A stretch of 32,196 bases of DNA from Parcubacteria group bacterium GW2011_GWA2_47_21 (GCA_001000545.1 LCOC01000003.1:1-32196), one strand, 5' to 3'. Positions 13,207 to 21,140 are shown, counted from the stretch's first letter. The notes: a model not told the origin generated them from the sequence alone. Program-made: numbers and translations.

Positions 13207-13464
13207 GTGAAAACATCAGAAAAAATTATTGGACTCAAAACCTTACGAGAAAATATGGAGAAATACATCCGCGAAGTCAATCGTGGTAAATCTTTTACAG
13301 TTGTCCGCCGATCAAGGCCGGCCTTCAAGATTGTGCCGGTGAATGAATGGGGTGATGAAGGGGTGTGGGAAACCATTGCTGATTTCTCTAAAGATAAACG
13401 GGGAGGTATTCCGATAGATGAGTTTCTGAAAGAGCTCCGCAAAGCAAACAAAAAAAATGGATAA
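13207..13464 (+). CDS. Phd/YefM-family antitoxin
   Basis: 85 residues from a GTG. The N-terminal half follows the Phd/YefM DNA-binding fold (KIIGLKTLRENMEKYIREVN, then RGKSFTVVRRSRPAFKIVPV), and the C-terminus is charged, as expected for the toxin-binding tail (IPIDEFLKELRKANKKNG). It would neutralise the toxin encoded next and repress their shared promoter. TTGATT-16-GATAAA at 13171-13198 gives a start about 2 nt before the GTG. It overlaps the toxin gene by 8 bases. Confidence 0.82.
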   Translation: MKTSEKIIGLKTLRENMEKYIREVNRGKSFTVVRRSRPAFKIVPVNEWGDEGVWETIADFSKDKRGGIPIDEFLKELRKANKKNG

Positions 13465-13699
13465 TGTTTCCAAATTCGTCGCTTCACTGCCAGAGAAAGA
13501 TCGACTACGGATTATTGAGACGCTAGCGTTCATACGCGGTGGTCAGACTAGCGGCTTGGATATCAAAAAGTTAAAGGGTTACGCCGATATCTTTAGAGTG
13601 AGAGTCGGGAAATATAGGATCATTTGCCGAAAACAAGAACCGTACAGATTTATAATAATCAAAGTTACCCACCGAAACGACACAACCTATAATTTTTAA
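13457..13699 (+). CDS. RelE/ParE-type toxin
   Basis: 80 residues with the RelE-superfamily layout: two N-terminal helices (KFVASLPEKDRLRIIETLAF), then DIKKLKGYADIFRVRVGKYRII, the central beta-sheet with Arg residues, and a final strand IIKVTHRNDTTYNF. The pattern LKG-x-F-R-R-x-G-x-Y-R is typical of RelE/StbE toxins; activity as a ribosome-dependent mRNase is inferred from the family. It pairs with the antitoxin just upstream (ATG inside the antitoxin's last codons). Confidence 0.82.
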   Translation: MDNVSKFVASLPEKDRLRIIETLAFIRGGQTSGLDIKKLKGYADIFRVRVGKYRIICRKQEPYRFIIIKVTHRNDTTYNF

Positions 13700-13716
13700 A
13701 TTCAATTTTGTCTCTA

Positions 13717-13777
13717 AATTCTATTCTCAAATTCCCTGCCTCGCCGGCAGGCAGGTTGAGAATTTGAGAATAGAATT
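13717..13777. terminator. Long hairpin after the toxin gene
   Basis: The perfect 18-bp arms AATTCTATTCTCAAATTC and its complement enclose a second GC-rich stem, CCTGCCT / AGGCAGG. No T run follows on the plus strand, so it is either a bidirectional terminator of unusual form or an inserted palindrome. Confidence 0.45.
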
Positions 13778-13844
13778 GGGACGACAGTACGCGAAATAAA
13801 AATGGAAAAGATGACTTTTTCATTACTCTCGCTCGTTAGGAAAT

Positions 13845-13876
13845 AAAAAACGGGGGAGAGGTTCTCCGCCCGTTTG
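13845..13876 (-). terminator. Terminator T2 (copy of T1)
   Basis: The minus strand reads CGGGCGGAGA-ACC-TCTCCCCCG then TTTTTT. The core is identical to T1 at 12662-12683. It ends the unknown gene at 13900-14259. Confidence 0.8.
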
Positions 13877-13899
13877 AAACTTAAGAAAAGGTTTTGTCG

Positions 13900-14259
13900 T
13901 CAAGCAACGCTCTTGAGAGGCACGCTTATACACCCATCCACCTTGACGAACTCCACATCAAATCTCGCGTCAAAGAAAAATTTCACGGAGTCCGGCACCT
14001 GGTAGAGAATGTCACTGCACTGCCCTTTTTCCCTCAAACTCTCGTAAAAGACCCTCACAAAGGGTGACGGTTCTTTCTGCAAATTCCTGGCCTCGGACGG
14101 AAAAGTGGTCACTACCAATTTGTTCCAGAAATTCGTCCCTGGGGACTCAAAACCAGCTGGAGGAACACGATTCCAAATTGCCTTCTCCACAACCAATGTC
14201 CAATCACCGAAACCGTGTAATTCAATGTTCGTTATTGTATCCAATTCACTCTTGCCCAC
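13900..14259 (-). CDS. Hypothetical protein
   Basis: 119 residues from a GTG, with no signal peptide or membrane segment. The composition is mixed, with aromatic-rich strands (FGDWTLVVEKAIWNRVPP, SVKFFFDARFDVEFVKVDG); it looks like a small soluble domain. I do not recognise it. Its interest lies in its surroundings: its promoter (14293-14321) and terminator (13845-13876) are near-copies of those of the pilin-like gene 1.2 kb away, although the proteins are unrelated. Confidence 0.55.
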   Translation of the reverse strand: MGKSELDTITNIELHGFGDWTLVVEKAIWNRVPPAGFESPGTNFWNKLVVTTFPSEARNLQKEPSPFVRVFYESLREKGQCSDILYQVPDSVKFFFDARFDVEFVKVDGCISVPLKSVA

Positions 14260-14292
14260 TTGATTGCGGGATTTTCAAGAGTTCTTTAGTTC

Positions 14293-14321
14293 ATTTTCCA
14301 CAAAACCAGAAGTTTGTCAAA
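14293..14321 (-). promoter_or_regulatory. Promoter P-B (25-bp repeat copy 2)
   Basis: Minus strand: TTGACA (14320-14315), 16-bp spacer, GAAAAT (14298-14293). It is identical to P-A over 25 bp and drives the GTG gene at 14259 with a leader of about 27 nt. Confidence 0.65.
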
Positions 14322-14382
14322 CTGGCGGGCGGGTGATATGATGTGTGCGTTATTAATAATCGCCGGCCTGCGAATAAGTAGT

Positions 14383-14412
14383 TTTCGAAACTCCGTCAAA
14401 CGATTTCGAAAT
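14383..14412. promoter_or_regulatory. Paired palindromes TTTCGAAA / ATTTCGAAAT (candidate operator)
   Basis: Two TTTCGAAA palindromes (14383-14390; 14403-14412) have centres 21 bp apart, two helical turns. They lie about 100 bp upstream of pnp. No regulator is suggested. Confidence 0.3.
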
Positions 14413-14450
14413 CTAAAATTCGGAGGTCAGCTGCGGCTAATGTAATTCGT

Positions 14451-14494
14451 CCCATAGTAGAAAATTGGAATTCTCACTATGGGGTAAGTATATT
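14451..14494 (+). promoter_or_regulatory. pnp promoter region with inverted repeat
   Basis: CCCATAGT ... ACTATGGG (14451-14483) frames a possible -35 (TTGGAA), and TATATT (14489-14494) is a likely -10, 13 nt before the ATG at 14508. If transcription starts there, the repeat is a DNA operator, not a leader hairpin like that of enterobacterial pnp. Confidence 0.4.
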
Positions 14495-14507
14495 GGCATC
14501 GCAATTT

Positions 14508-16679
14508 ATGAAGAAAAAAGAATATTCTCTTGATGTGGGTGGAAAAAAACTCATTGCCGAATTTACAGACTTAGCTGAGCAGGCGAACGGTTCGGTTATC
14601 GTTCGCTACGGCAACACGGCCGTTTTGGTGACGGCGGTCATTGCCAAGGGAGAACGAGACGGTGATTTCTTCCCGCTCACCGTTGATTACGAAGAACGAT
14701 TTTACGCCGCCGGCCGAATCTTGGGCTCGCGGTTTATTAGGCGCGAGGGCCGACCGACCGAAGAGGCGATTCTCTCGGGACGGATTGTGGACCGAACCAT
14801 TCGGCCGCTTTTTCCTCAATACATAAGGAACGAGGTACAGGTGGTGGTGACGGTTCTCTCCATCGCCGAAGACGACCCGGATGTGCCTGCTGTAATTGGC
14901 GCCTCGCTCGCTTTGGCGACCTCGGAAATTCCTTGGAACGGACCCGTCTGCGCCGTCCGCGTCGGAATGAAAACCGGGGAAAACGCTTTTGTGGTCAACC
15001 CAAATTACGAATTCCGAAACGCGCCGGAAAATGCGCTCGACCTTTTGGCCTGCGGCAAGGACGGACTCATTAACATGATAGAGGTCGGTTCTAAAGAAGT
15101 TGGCGAAACAATGGTTGTGGAGGCGCTTCAAACCGCGTCGGCAGAAATTGAAAAAATCCAGAAATGGCAGAAGAAAATTATCGCGGAAATCGGTAAGAAG
15201 AAAAAAATCATTGAAAAACCGGCATCGCCCGAAGGCATGGAGGGACTTTTTGCCCAAGCGGTGGAAAAGAAAATGCCAAAATATGTTTTCCGAAACGAAG
15301 CCGGCAAAGAAGGAATACACGAAATCAAAGAAGAGTGGCTGAACATCTTTGGAGAGAAATTTCCTGAAGCAAAAAAATCTTTCGCCGAGGCTCATTTTGA
15401 CGAAAAACTGGACGAGCTCGTCCACAACAAAGCGATTGACGAGAATTTGCGGCCTGACGGACGGGGCATGGATGAAATTCGTCCGCTGTTCGCCAAGGCC
15501 GGCGGGGTCTCAAGCGTGCTCCACGGCTCTGGCCTCTTTTACCGAGGCGGCACGCACATTCTTTCGGTCCTGACTTTGGGCGGTCCCGGCGATACTCAAA
15601 TAATGGATGGTATGGAAATTCAGGGGAAAAAGCGTTTCATCCATCATTACAATTTCCCGCCATTTTCGGTGGGTGAAACGGGGCGGCTCGGCGGCATGAA
15701 CCGCCGAATGATAGGTCACGGCGCACTGGCGGAAAAGGCCCTGGCGCCGATAATTCCCGATAAAGAAAAATTTCCTTACACTATAAGGATTGTCTCCGAG
15801 GCCTTCGCCTCAAACGGCTCAACCTCAATGGGGAGCGTTTGCGGCAGCACTTTGGCTTTAATGGACGCCGGTGTCCCCATAAAAGCGCCCGTGGCCGGCA
15901 TCGCTTCCGGTTTGATGCTGCGAAACGAAAAAGAATACAAGGTGCTGACCGACATCCAAGGTCCGGAAGACCATCACGGCGATATGGACTTCAAAGTCGC
16001 CGGCACCAAAGCAGGCATCACGGCGGCGCAGATGGATGTTAAAGTGAACGGCATCCCTCTCAAAATTTTATCGGAGGCGTTTGAGAAAGCGAAGCAAGCG
16101 CGGTTAAAAATTATCGATGTCATTCAAAAAGAAATTTCCGCTCCGCGTTCCGATATTTCGCCTAACGCTCCGAAAATAATTGCCATTAAAATTCTGCCAA
16201 GCCAAATCGGACTGGTTATCGGCACCGGCGGAAAAACCATCAATGGGATAATGGAAGAAACCGGCGCAGAAATTGACATTGAAGACGACGGTACGGTCTT
16301 CTTCACCGGGAAAAACGGCGCGGCGGAGGCGGCCCAGAAAATCGTGGAAGAAATGACCCACGAATACAAGCCGGGCGAGCAATTTGACGGAGTGGTAACC
16401 CGCCTTATGGATTTCGGCGCTTTCGTCAAAATCGGCCAAAATGCCGAGGGTCTGGTCCATATTTCGGAACTGGCGCCGTGGCGAGTCAACCTGGTGACTG
16501 ATTTAGTCAAAGAAGGAGACGGCGTGCCCGTGGTAGTCAAAGAAATTGATGAAAAGGGCAGAATAAATCTCTCGGTCAAGCAGGCCAATCCTAGCTTCTT
16601 TGAAGGGAAAAAGCCGGCCGGCGGGGGAGGCGATTTCCACGGCCCAAGCCGGGGCGAATACAAAAAGAAGAGGTTCTAG
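14508..16679 (+). CDS. pnp: Polynucleotide phosphorylase
   Basis: It degrades RNA 3' to 5' by phosphorolysis. Two RNase PH domains are present: the first with AEQANGSVIVRYGNTAVLVT and GRPTEEAILSGRIVDRTIRP, the second with RPDGRGMDEIRPL, STSMGSVCGSTLALMDAG and DIQGPEDHHGDMDFKVAGT, which holds the catalytic Asp pair. A KH domain (IGLVIGTGGKTINGIMEETG) and an S1 domain (GVVTRLMDFGAFVKI) follow. Length of 723 is normal. In the phosphate-binding loop the usual GRREIGHG reads GGMNRRMIGHG; Met replaces the common Glu, and this piece matches another gene in the window. I prefer ATG 14508 over TTG 14493 because it gives the family start MKKKEYSLDVGGKKL. Confidence 0.95.
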   Translation: MKKKEYSLDVGGKKLIAEFTDLAEQANGSVIVRYGNTAVLVTAVIAKGERDGDFFPLTVDYEERFYAAGRILGSRFIRREGRPTEEAILSGRIVDRTIRPLFPQYIRNEVQVVVTVLSIAEDDPDVPAVIGASLALATSEIPWNGPVCAVRVGMKTGENAFVVNPNYEFRNAPENALDLLACGKDGLINMIEVGSKEVGETMVVEALQTASAEIEKIQKWQKKIIAEIGKKKKIIEKPASPEGMEGLFAQAVEKKMPKYVFRNEAGKEGIHEIKEEWLNIFGEKFPEAKKSFAEAHFDEKLDELVHNKAIDENLRPDGRGMDEIRPLFAKAGGVSSVLHGSGLFYRGGTHILSVLTLGGPGDTQIMDGMEIQGKKRFIHHYNFPPFSVGETGRLGGMNRRMIGHGALAEKALAPIIPDKEKFPYTIRIVSEAFASNGSTSMGSVCGSTLALMDAGVPIKAPVAGIASGLMLRNEKEYKVLTDIQGPEDHHGDMDFKVAGTKAGITAAQMDVKVNGIPLKILSEAFEKAKQARLKIIDVIQKEISAPRSDISPNAPKIIAIKILPSQIGLVIGTGGKTINGIMEETGAEIDIEDDGTVFFTGKNGAAEAAQKIVEEMTHEYKPGEQFDGVVTRLMDFGAFVKIGQNAEGLVHISELAPWRVNLVTDLVKEGDGVPVVVKEIDEKGRINLSVKQANPSFFEGKKPAGGGGDFHGPSRGEYKKKRF

Positions 16680-16700
16680 AAGACCTGAAAATCCTTGTTG

Positions 16701-16706
16701 TATAAT
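16701..16706 (+). promoter_or_regulatory. -10 box of a leaderless gene
   Basis: TATAAT ends 7 nt before the ATG at 16714, so the start site should coincide with the start codon. No clear -35 is seen. Confidence 0.5.
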
Positions 16707-16713
16707 ATAGGGC

Positions 16714-17706
16714 ATGCCACCAAAAGAAAAAAACGACGGCTTGCCGGAAGAACTTCAACCGCTTCGCACCTACAAAAGCGATATTGAAGATATTTTTAAG
16801 CGCGGCAAAACCAGTACCGCCGATGTCGTCTTGGCCGAGAAAAAGCGGCGCGAAAAACGCTTGGAGAAAATGGGCGCGGCCGAGCCGGCGCTTTCACCCC
16901 GCCCCAAAGCTCGCCTAAGCAAACCAACGATAATAATGAGCGCGGCGCTAATTATTGCCGGCTCGGCCGCGCTTCTCTTCGCCGTTTTTTTCAAACCGAA
17001 ACCCCAGACGGAAATTCCCATTATTCATCCAAGTTTTATAAATGTTGAATCCAAGAAGGGGCTTGAATCTGAAAACTTGAACAGAAGCCAGTTGATAAGC
17101 GCCGTGAATACTTTAAGAAATGGCCCGCCTTTGCCTATCGGTTCCATCATTCAACTTATCATCACCAAAACATTGGCCGCTCCGCCTTCAGAAGACAGCC
17201 CGAAACCAAAGCCCGTGAGAGCGGCTATCGCCGTTGATGAATTCTTGAAAATAATTGAAGCCGCTCCGCCGTCATTTCTCACCCGCGCCCTAGACGACGA
17301 ATTTGTTTTTGGCTTGCACGGTTCGGCCGGCAATCAACCATTTTTAGTGTTCAAGGTAAACTCTTTTGAAAACACTTACGCCGGAATGCTTGCGTGGGAA
17401 GATGAAATCCTTACCGCTCTCGGGCCAATCATCAAAAGAAAAACCGACCCGCTTACGGGTAATTTAAGCAATGCGTCCAGCACCAGCCAAGGCGCCACAA
17501 GCACGCCAAGCAAAGAACTAATAACCGCGGAGTCAGCGTTTAAAGATGAGATTGTCAGAAATTTGGATGTGCGGGCCATCCGCGAAAACAATGTTTTGAC
17601 TTTTCTTTACAGTTTCCCGGACAAGGAAACCTTGGTCATCACCAACAATGACAAGACCTTCCGAGATGTTGTGGCCCGACTGCAAGCGGCGAAGCTGGTC
17701 AGATAA
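16714..17706 (+). CDS. Conserved CPR single-pass membrane protein
   Basis: 330 residues. A charged cytoplasmic N-terminus of about 70 residues (LRTYKSDIEDIFKRGKTS) precedes one membrane helix (IIMSAALIIAGSAALLFAVF) and an extracytoplasmic domain of about 230 residues. The domain has FLTRALDDEFVFGLHGS and NSFENTYAGMLAWEDEILTA, a pattern I associate with a widespread Parcubacteria family without known function. A Ser/Thr-rich linker (SSTSQGATSTPS) follows. It lies downstream of pnp but probably has its own leaderless promoter. Confidence 0.7.
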   Translation: MPPKEKNDGLPEELQPLRTYKSDIEDIFKRGKTSTADVVLAEKKRREKRLEKMGAAEPALSPRPKARLSKPTIIMSAALIIAGSAALLFAVFFKPKPQTEIPIIHPSFINVESKKGLESENLNRSQLISAVNTLRNGPPLPIGSIIQLIITKTLAAPPSEDSPKPKPVRAAIAVDEFLKIIEAAPPSFLTRALDDEFVFGLHGSAGNQPFLVFKVNSFENTYAGMLAWEDEILTALGPIIKRKTDPLTGNLSNASSTSQGATSTPSKELITAESAFKDEIVRNLDVRAIRENNVLTFLYSFPDKETLVITNNDKTFRDVVARLQAAKLVR

Positions 17707-17710
17707 AGTC

Positions 17711-17830
17711 AAAACTTAAAGCGAAAAGCTGAAAACTACAACACCAAACGGGAAACACGGAGCAAGAGAAAGTCGTCTTTGTTGTTTTGGATTTGAAATT
17801 TTAGTTTTTCGTTTTGCGCTTTTAATTTTT
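17711..17830. repeat. A-rich imperfect inverted repeat
   Basis: AAAACTTAAAGCGAAAAGCT (17711 on) pairs imperfectly with TTTTTCGTTTTGCGCTTTTA (about 17805-17824). The right arm runs into the -35 region of the DksA-like gene. The same words form the repeat at 18213-18320 on the other side of that gene. Confidence 0.5.
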
Positions 17831-17837
17831 AATTTGG

Positions 17838-17843
17838 TATAAT
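17838..17843 (+). promoter_or_regulatory. -10 box of the leaderless DksA-like gene
   Basis: TATAAT ends 6 nt before the ATG at 17850, again placing the start site on the start codon. Confidence 0.5.
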
Positions 17844-17849
17844 TCCCCC

Positions 17850-18212
17850 ATGACCATAAACACATCACAACTTAAACAAAAATTGGAAGAGGAGTTGTCC
17901 GTTTTGGAAAAGGATTTAAAAAGCGTCGGCCGAATTAACCCCGCCAATCCCAAGGATTGGGAAGCGGTGCCGCCGACAAAAACACTTGATGAAAGCGACC
18001 CTGTAGACGTAGCGGATGATATTGAAGAGTATGAGGAAAACACCGCGGTTTTAAAACAGCTGGAAATTCGCTACAACGAGGTACAAAGGGCGTTGGAAAA
18101 AATAAAAAAAGGGGCTTACGGCAAGTGCGAGGTCTGCGATAAAGAGATAGAGTCGGAACGGCTTCTCGCCAACCCAGCCGCATCGGTGTGCAAAACGCAC
18201 ATAAATAGGTAG
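17850..18212 (+). CDS. TraR/DksA-type zinc-finger protein
   Basis: 120 residues: a coiled-coil N-terminal half (LKQKLEEELSVLEKDLKSVG and later LKQLEIRYNEVQRALEKIKKG), an acidic DESDPVDVADDIEEYEEN at the tip region, and a C-terminal zinc finger GKCEVCDKEIESERLLANP ... CKTH, in which His replaces the fourth Cys. DksA-type proteins enter the RNA polymerase secondary channel; the tip carries Asp residues as in DksA. Whether it responds to ppGpp cannot be said. It stands alone between two A-rich inverted repeats. Confidence 0.85.
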   Translation: MTINTSQLKQKLEEELSVLEKDLKSVGRINPANPKDWEAVPPTKTLDESDPVDVADDIEEYEENTAVLKQLEIRYNEVQRALEKIKKGAYGKCEVCDKEIESERLLANPAASVCKTHINR

Positions 18213-18320
18213 AAAAAGCCGAAAACTCAAAACGAAAAGCGTGAAATTAAAACTTAAAACAATAAATATTTTATCTTTTGCGTTTTGATTTTGAGTTTTT
18301 CACTTTTCGCTTTAAATTTC
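18213..18320. repeat. A-rich long inverted repeat before comM
   Basis: GAAAACTCAAAACGAAAAGC GTGAAA (18221 on) pairs with TTTTGATTTTGAGTTTTTCA and TTTTCGCTTT (18282-18312), with gaps. It may serve as terminator of the DksA-like gene; it ends 6 bp before the comM ATG. Confidence 0.55.
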
Positions 18321-18325
18321 ATATT

Positions 18326-19870
18326 ATGTCCTTCGCTAAAGTCCACTCCGCCCAAACCGCCCTCCTGGACGCTCAAATTGTAACCATAGAAGTTGACCTC
18401 TCCCGCGGACTTTACGCTTTCTCCGTCGTCGGCCTGCCCGACAAAGCGGTGGAAGAGGCAAGGGATAGAATAAGCGCCGCCATAAAAAATTCCGGCTTTG
18501 AATCGCCCAAACAAAAAAATCAAAAAGTCGTGGTATCGCTCGCTCCCGCGGACATTCGCAAAGAAGGTCCGCATTTTGATTTGGGAATGGCGATTGCGTA
18601 CCTTTTGGCCGCCGAGGACCTAAAAATCCAACCGGAAGAAAAAACCGGCAAGAGAATTTTCATCGGAGAACTGGCTTTGGACGGGACGCTCCGGCCGGTC
18701 AGCGGCGTCCTGCCGCTCGCCGAAGAAGCCAAGAGAAGAAATTTCGCCGAGGTCTTTGTGCCGAAAGAGAACGCTCGGGAAGCGGCGCTGATTCGGGGCG
18801 TAAAAATTTTCTCCGTCGGGTCACTTAAAGAAACAGTCAGTCATCTACGCGGAGAAAAAATGCTAAAACCGGAGCCGGAAACCGATTTGGACGAGGCCGA
18901 ATTTGAAACCGCTATTGATGTCTCAGACATTTACGGCCAAGAAAATGCCAAGAGGGCTTTGATTCTCTCGGCCGCCGGCGGCCACAATTTGGCAATGTGG
19001 GGACCGCCGGGAACAGGAAAAACGATGCTCGCGAGGGCCCTCGCCGGAATTCTCCCGCCACTGGCTTTTGATGAAGTTATTGAAGTAACGGGCATTCATT
19101 CGGTGGCGGGCACTCTAAAAGGCAAGCTGGTGACGGCACCGCCTTTCCGTTCGCCTCATCACACTTCCTCGTACGTCGCTTTGGTAGGCGGCGGCAATGT
19201 GCCGAAACCCGGTGAGGTGACCTTGGCCCACCGCGGCGTGCTTTTTCTAGACGAATTTCCAGAATTTGACCGGCGAGTGATTGAGGCGCTCCGCCAACCG
19301 TTGGAAGACCGAATTGTTTCGGTGTCCCGCGCCCGCGGCTCGGCTCGTTTTCCGGCCAGTTTTATTCTGGTGGCGGCTATGAACCCTTGCCCTTGCGGCA
19401 AATGGGGTTCTAAAGGCGAGACCTGTATTTGCCTCCCGGGAAATTTAATCAGGTATCGGCGAAAAATTTCCGGACCGGTAGCTGATAGAATTGACCTTTG
19501 GATTGAAGTGCCGAGATTCTCCCTAAAATCGCTCGGTAAGGGCGGGAGCGGGGAAAAGAGCGTGGAAATTAGAAAGAGGGTGGCCGCGGCGCGCCAAAAA
19601 CAGGCGGCGCGCTTCAAAAAACTCGGCATTAAAGCGCGAATCAATGCGGAAATTGGCGCGCGCGATTTGGAAAAAGCCGCGCCCTTGGAAGATAAAACGC
19701 GGCGCGCTTTCACCGCTTCGGCCGAGAAACTCGGACTCTCGGCTAGGAGTTACCATCGGCTTATCAAGCTCGCCAGAACCATTGCCGATTTGGAAGGCGA
19801 CGAAAACGTCGCTTCCAAACACCTGATGGAAGCGCTTCAGTATCGCCCGAAGCGGGAGGAAATCGTATAA
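18326..19870 (+). CDS. comM: ComM/YifB-type AAA+ ATPase (Mg-chelatase-like)
   Basis: 514 residues from the ATG at 18326 (MSFAKVHSAQTALLDAQ); the track start reads 16 codons of the upstream repeat. The N-terminal Lon-like ChlI domain (VVGLPDKAVEEARDRI, KEGPHFDLGMAIAYL) is followed by the AAA+ core: Walker A WGPPGTGKTMLARALAG, FRSPHHTSSYVALVGG, Walker B GVLFLDEFPEF, LRQPLEDRIVSVSRARG, MNPCPCG, and the C-terminal Mg-chelatase domain. ComM is a helicase that promotes branch migration during natural transformation, so the gene fits DNA uptake by a CPR cell. No comEC or pilus motor genes are in the window. Confidence 0.93.
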   Translation: MSFAKVHSAQTALLDAQIVTIEVDLSRGLYAFSVVGLPDKAVEEARDRISAAIKNSGFESPKQKNQKVVVSLAPADIRKEGPHFDLGMAIAYLLAAEDLKIQPEEKTGKRIFIGELALDGTLRPVSGVLPLAEEAKRRNFAEVFVPKENAREAALIRGVKIFSVGSLKETVSHLRGEKMLKPEPETDLDEAEFETAIDVSDIYGQENAKRALILSAAGGHNLAMWGPPGTGKTMLARALAGILPPLAFDEVIEVTGIHSVAGTLKGKLVTAPPFRSPHHTSSYVALVGGGNVPKPGEVTLAHRGVLFLDEFPEFDRRVIEALRQPLEDRIVSVSRARGSARFPASFILVAAMNPCPCGKWGSKGETCICLPGNLIRYRRKISGPVADRIDLWIEVPRFSLKSLGKGGSGEKSVEIRKRVAAARQKQAARFKKLGIKARINAEIGARDLEKAAPLEDKTRRAFTASAEKLGLSARSYHRLIKLARTIADLEGDENVASKHLMEALQYRPKREEIV

Positions 19871-19883
19871 AGAACCCAGCTCC

Positions 19884-19930
19884 AAAACGAAGGCTAAACC
19901 TTCCCAAATGAAGGTTTAGCCTTCGTTTTT
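19884..19930. terminator. Strong bidirectional terminator
   Basis: The perfect 20-bp stem AAAACGAAGGCTAAACCTTC and its complement, with a 6-nt loop, is followed by T on both strands. It separates the convergent comM and M23 genes. Confidence 0.9.
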
Positions 19931-19936
19931 AAATCC

Positions 19937-20932
19937 CTAAAATGGGTTGACCGCTCCGCGAACTTCAAAGTGAAGGTGGGGTCCGGTGGACTTGCCGGAT
20001 GAACCGACATAACCGATAAGTTGCCCTTTATAGACTCTTGCTCCCTGAAAAACGATGGCATCAGAAAGATGGGAATACAGCGTTTGCGTGCCGTTGCTGT
20101 GTGAAATCACAATATAAATGCCGTAACCGCCGTTCCAACCGAAATTTCGGCTGATGATGGCGTCGCCCGCCGCCGCGGCGTAAACCGGTGTGCCGTAAGG
20201 AGCGCCGAGGTCAACGCCGTTGTAGCCGTGAATACCTTGGGTCTTTTTACCGCCAAGAAGCGGCCGTCCGTAGTAGCCCTCGTAAAGAGGCCCGCCCCCT
20301 TGTCTAACCCCGCTTATGCCGGGGCTGGAAATGATTTCGCCGTCTGGCACAATGACAACATCACCAACCGCCAATTTGGCGTCGGCTGGCAAGTCGTTAA
20401 ACTGCATTATTTCTCTTAAGTCGCCTTTGTAGAGTTTGGCGATGCTTGGAAGCGTGTCACTGGTTTTAACGATGTGGCGCACTCCAGAAACCGGTAAAAT
20501 AATAAGCGTCTGGCCTTCCCTAATTATTGAGGAGCGCAAGTCGTTTCCCCAAATGACGGTGTTAACTGAAACGCCAAACATTTTGGCAATATCGGTAAGA
20601 GTATCCCCTTTATGAACGACATATATGCTTATTTGGCCGTTATTTTGGGAGGCCTCAACGTCGGCCAAAGTGCCGGTCGGACCGCTTTCCGGGAGAAGCG
20701 CGGTACCGCCAACCACCATAATTTCCCCGCCGCCTTTGGAAGGGTTTGGGTTAGGATTTAAGGCCGCCTGAAGCAAAACCATGTTTTGGGAGTTGGTTGA
20801 TGGTGTGGTCTCCCCAACTGCTTCAACTTTTGGGCCAAACAAATCAGAAAAAATAGAGAGAAAACCGGCATAAGCAAAAAAAGGCGAGAAGATTCCTAAA
20901 CTCACCGACAACAAAAGAACAAGCTTTCTCAT
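19937..20932 (-). CDS. Exported LysM / M23 peptidase-like protein
   Basis: 331 residues from the ATG at 20932, which gives a clean signal peptide (MRKLVLLLSVSLGIFSPFFA). The track start is a TTG adding 28 polar residues. Two LysM domains (YVVHKGDTLTDIAKMFGVSV and HIVKTSDTLPSIAKLYKG) would bind peptidoglycan. The M23 (LytM) domain follows: GIHGYNGVDLGAPYGTPVYA, YSHLSD and GPHLHFEVRG. In classical M23 enzymes the first zinc ligand is His four residues before the Asp; here that place is Tyr and the His is two residues earlier. It may be an altered metal site or a non-catalytic regulator of wall hydrolases. Confidence 0.88.
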   Translation of the reverse strand: MRKLVLLLSVSLGIFSPFFAYAGFLSIFSDLFGPKVEAVGETTPSTNSQNMVLLQAALNPNPNPSKGGGEIMVVGGTALLPESGPTGTLADVEASQNNGQISIYVVHKGDTLTDIAKMFGVSVNTVIWGNDLRSSIIREGQTLIILPVSGVRHIVKTSDTLPSIAKLYKGDLREIMQFNDLPADAKLAVGDVVIVPDGEIISSPGISGVRQGGGPLYEGYYGRPLLGGKKTQGIHGYNGVDLGAPYGTPVYAAAAGDAIISRNFGWNGGYGIYIVISHSNGTQTLYSHLSDAIVFQGARVYKGQLIGYVGSSGKSTGPHLHFEVRGAVNPF

Positions 20933-21111
20933 CAAAAGCCCTGAAATAAACGATATTTCCACCAAATCTGCTTTCTCCGATGATTTCTGCAGATTCGGCT
21001 CTTGTGAAGTGTTCAAAATAAGCCTATGTTTTAACGATTAAATCGGTCTTTCAGTAAAATATGGCTTTACTAAGCTATATATTCAACCTTTCTAGATTGC
21101 GACACACAATT

Positions 21112-21140
21112 ACTATATTCGGATGTCTTGTCAAAGTCAA
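21112..21140 (-). promoter_or_regulatory. Promoter of the LysM/M23 gene
   Basis: Minus strand: TTGACT (21140-21135), exactly 17 bp, TATAGT (21117-21112). The leader to the ATG at 20932 is about 170 nt. The rest of 21017-21263 holds nothing else I can identify. Confidence 0.6.

Noticed and set aside
14571-15425. 284-codon ORF antisense to pnp
   Set aside because: It lies wholly inside pnp in a shadow frame, its composition is Phe/Arg-rich as expected of an antisense frame, and pnp is certain.
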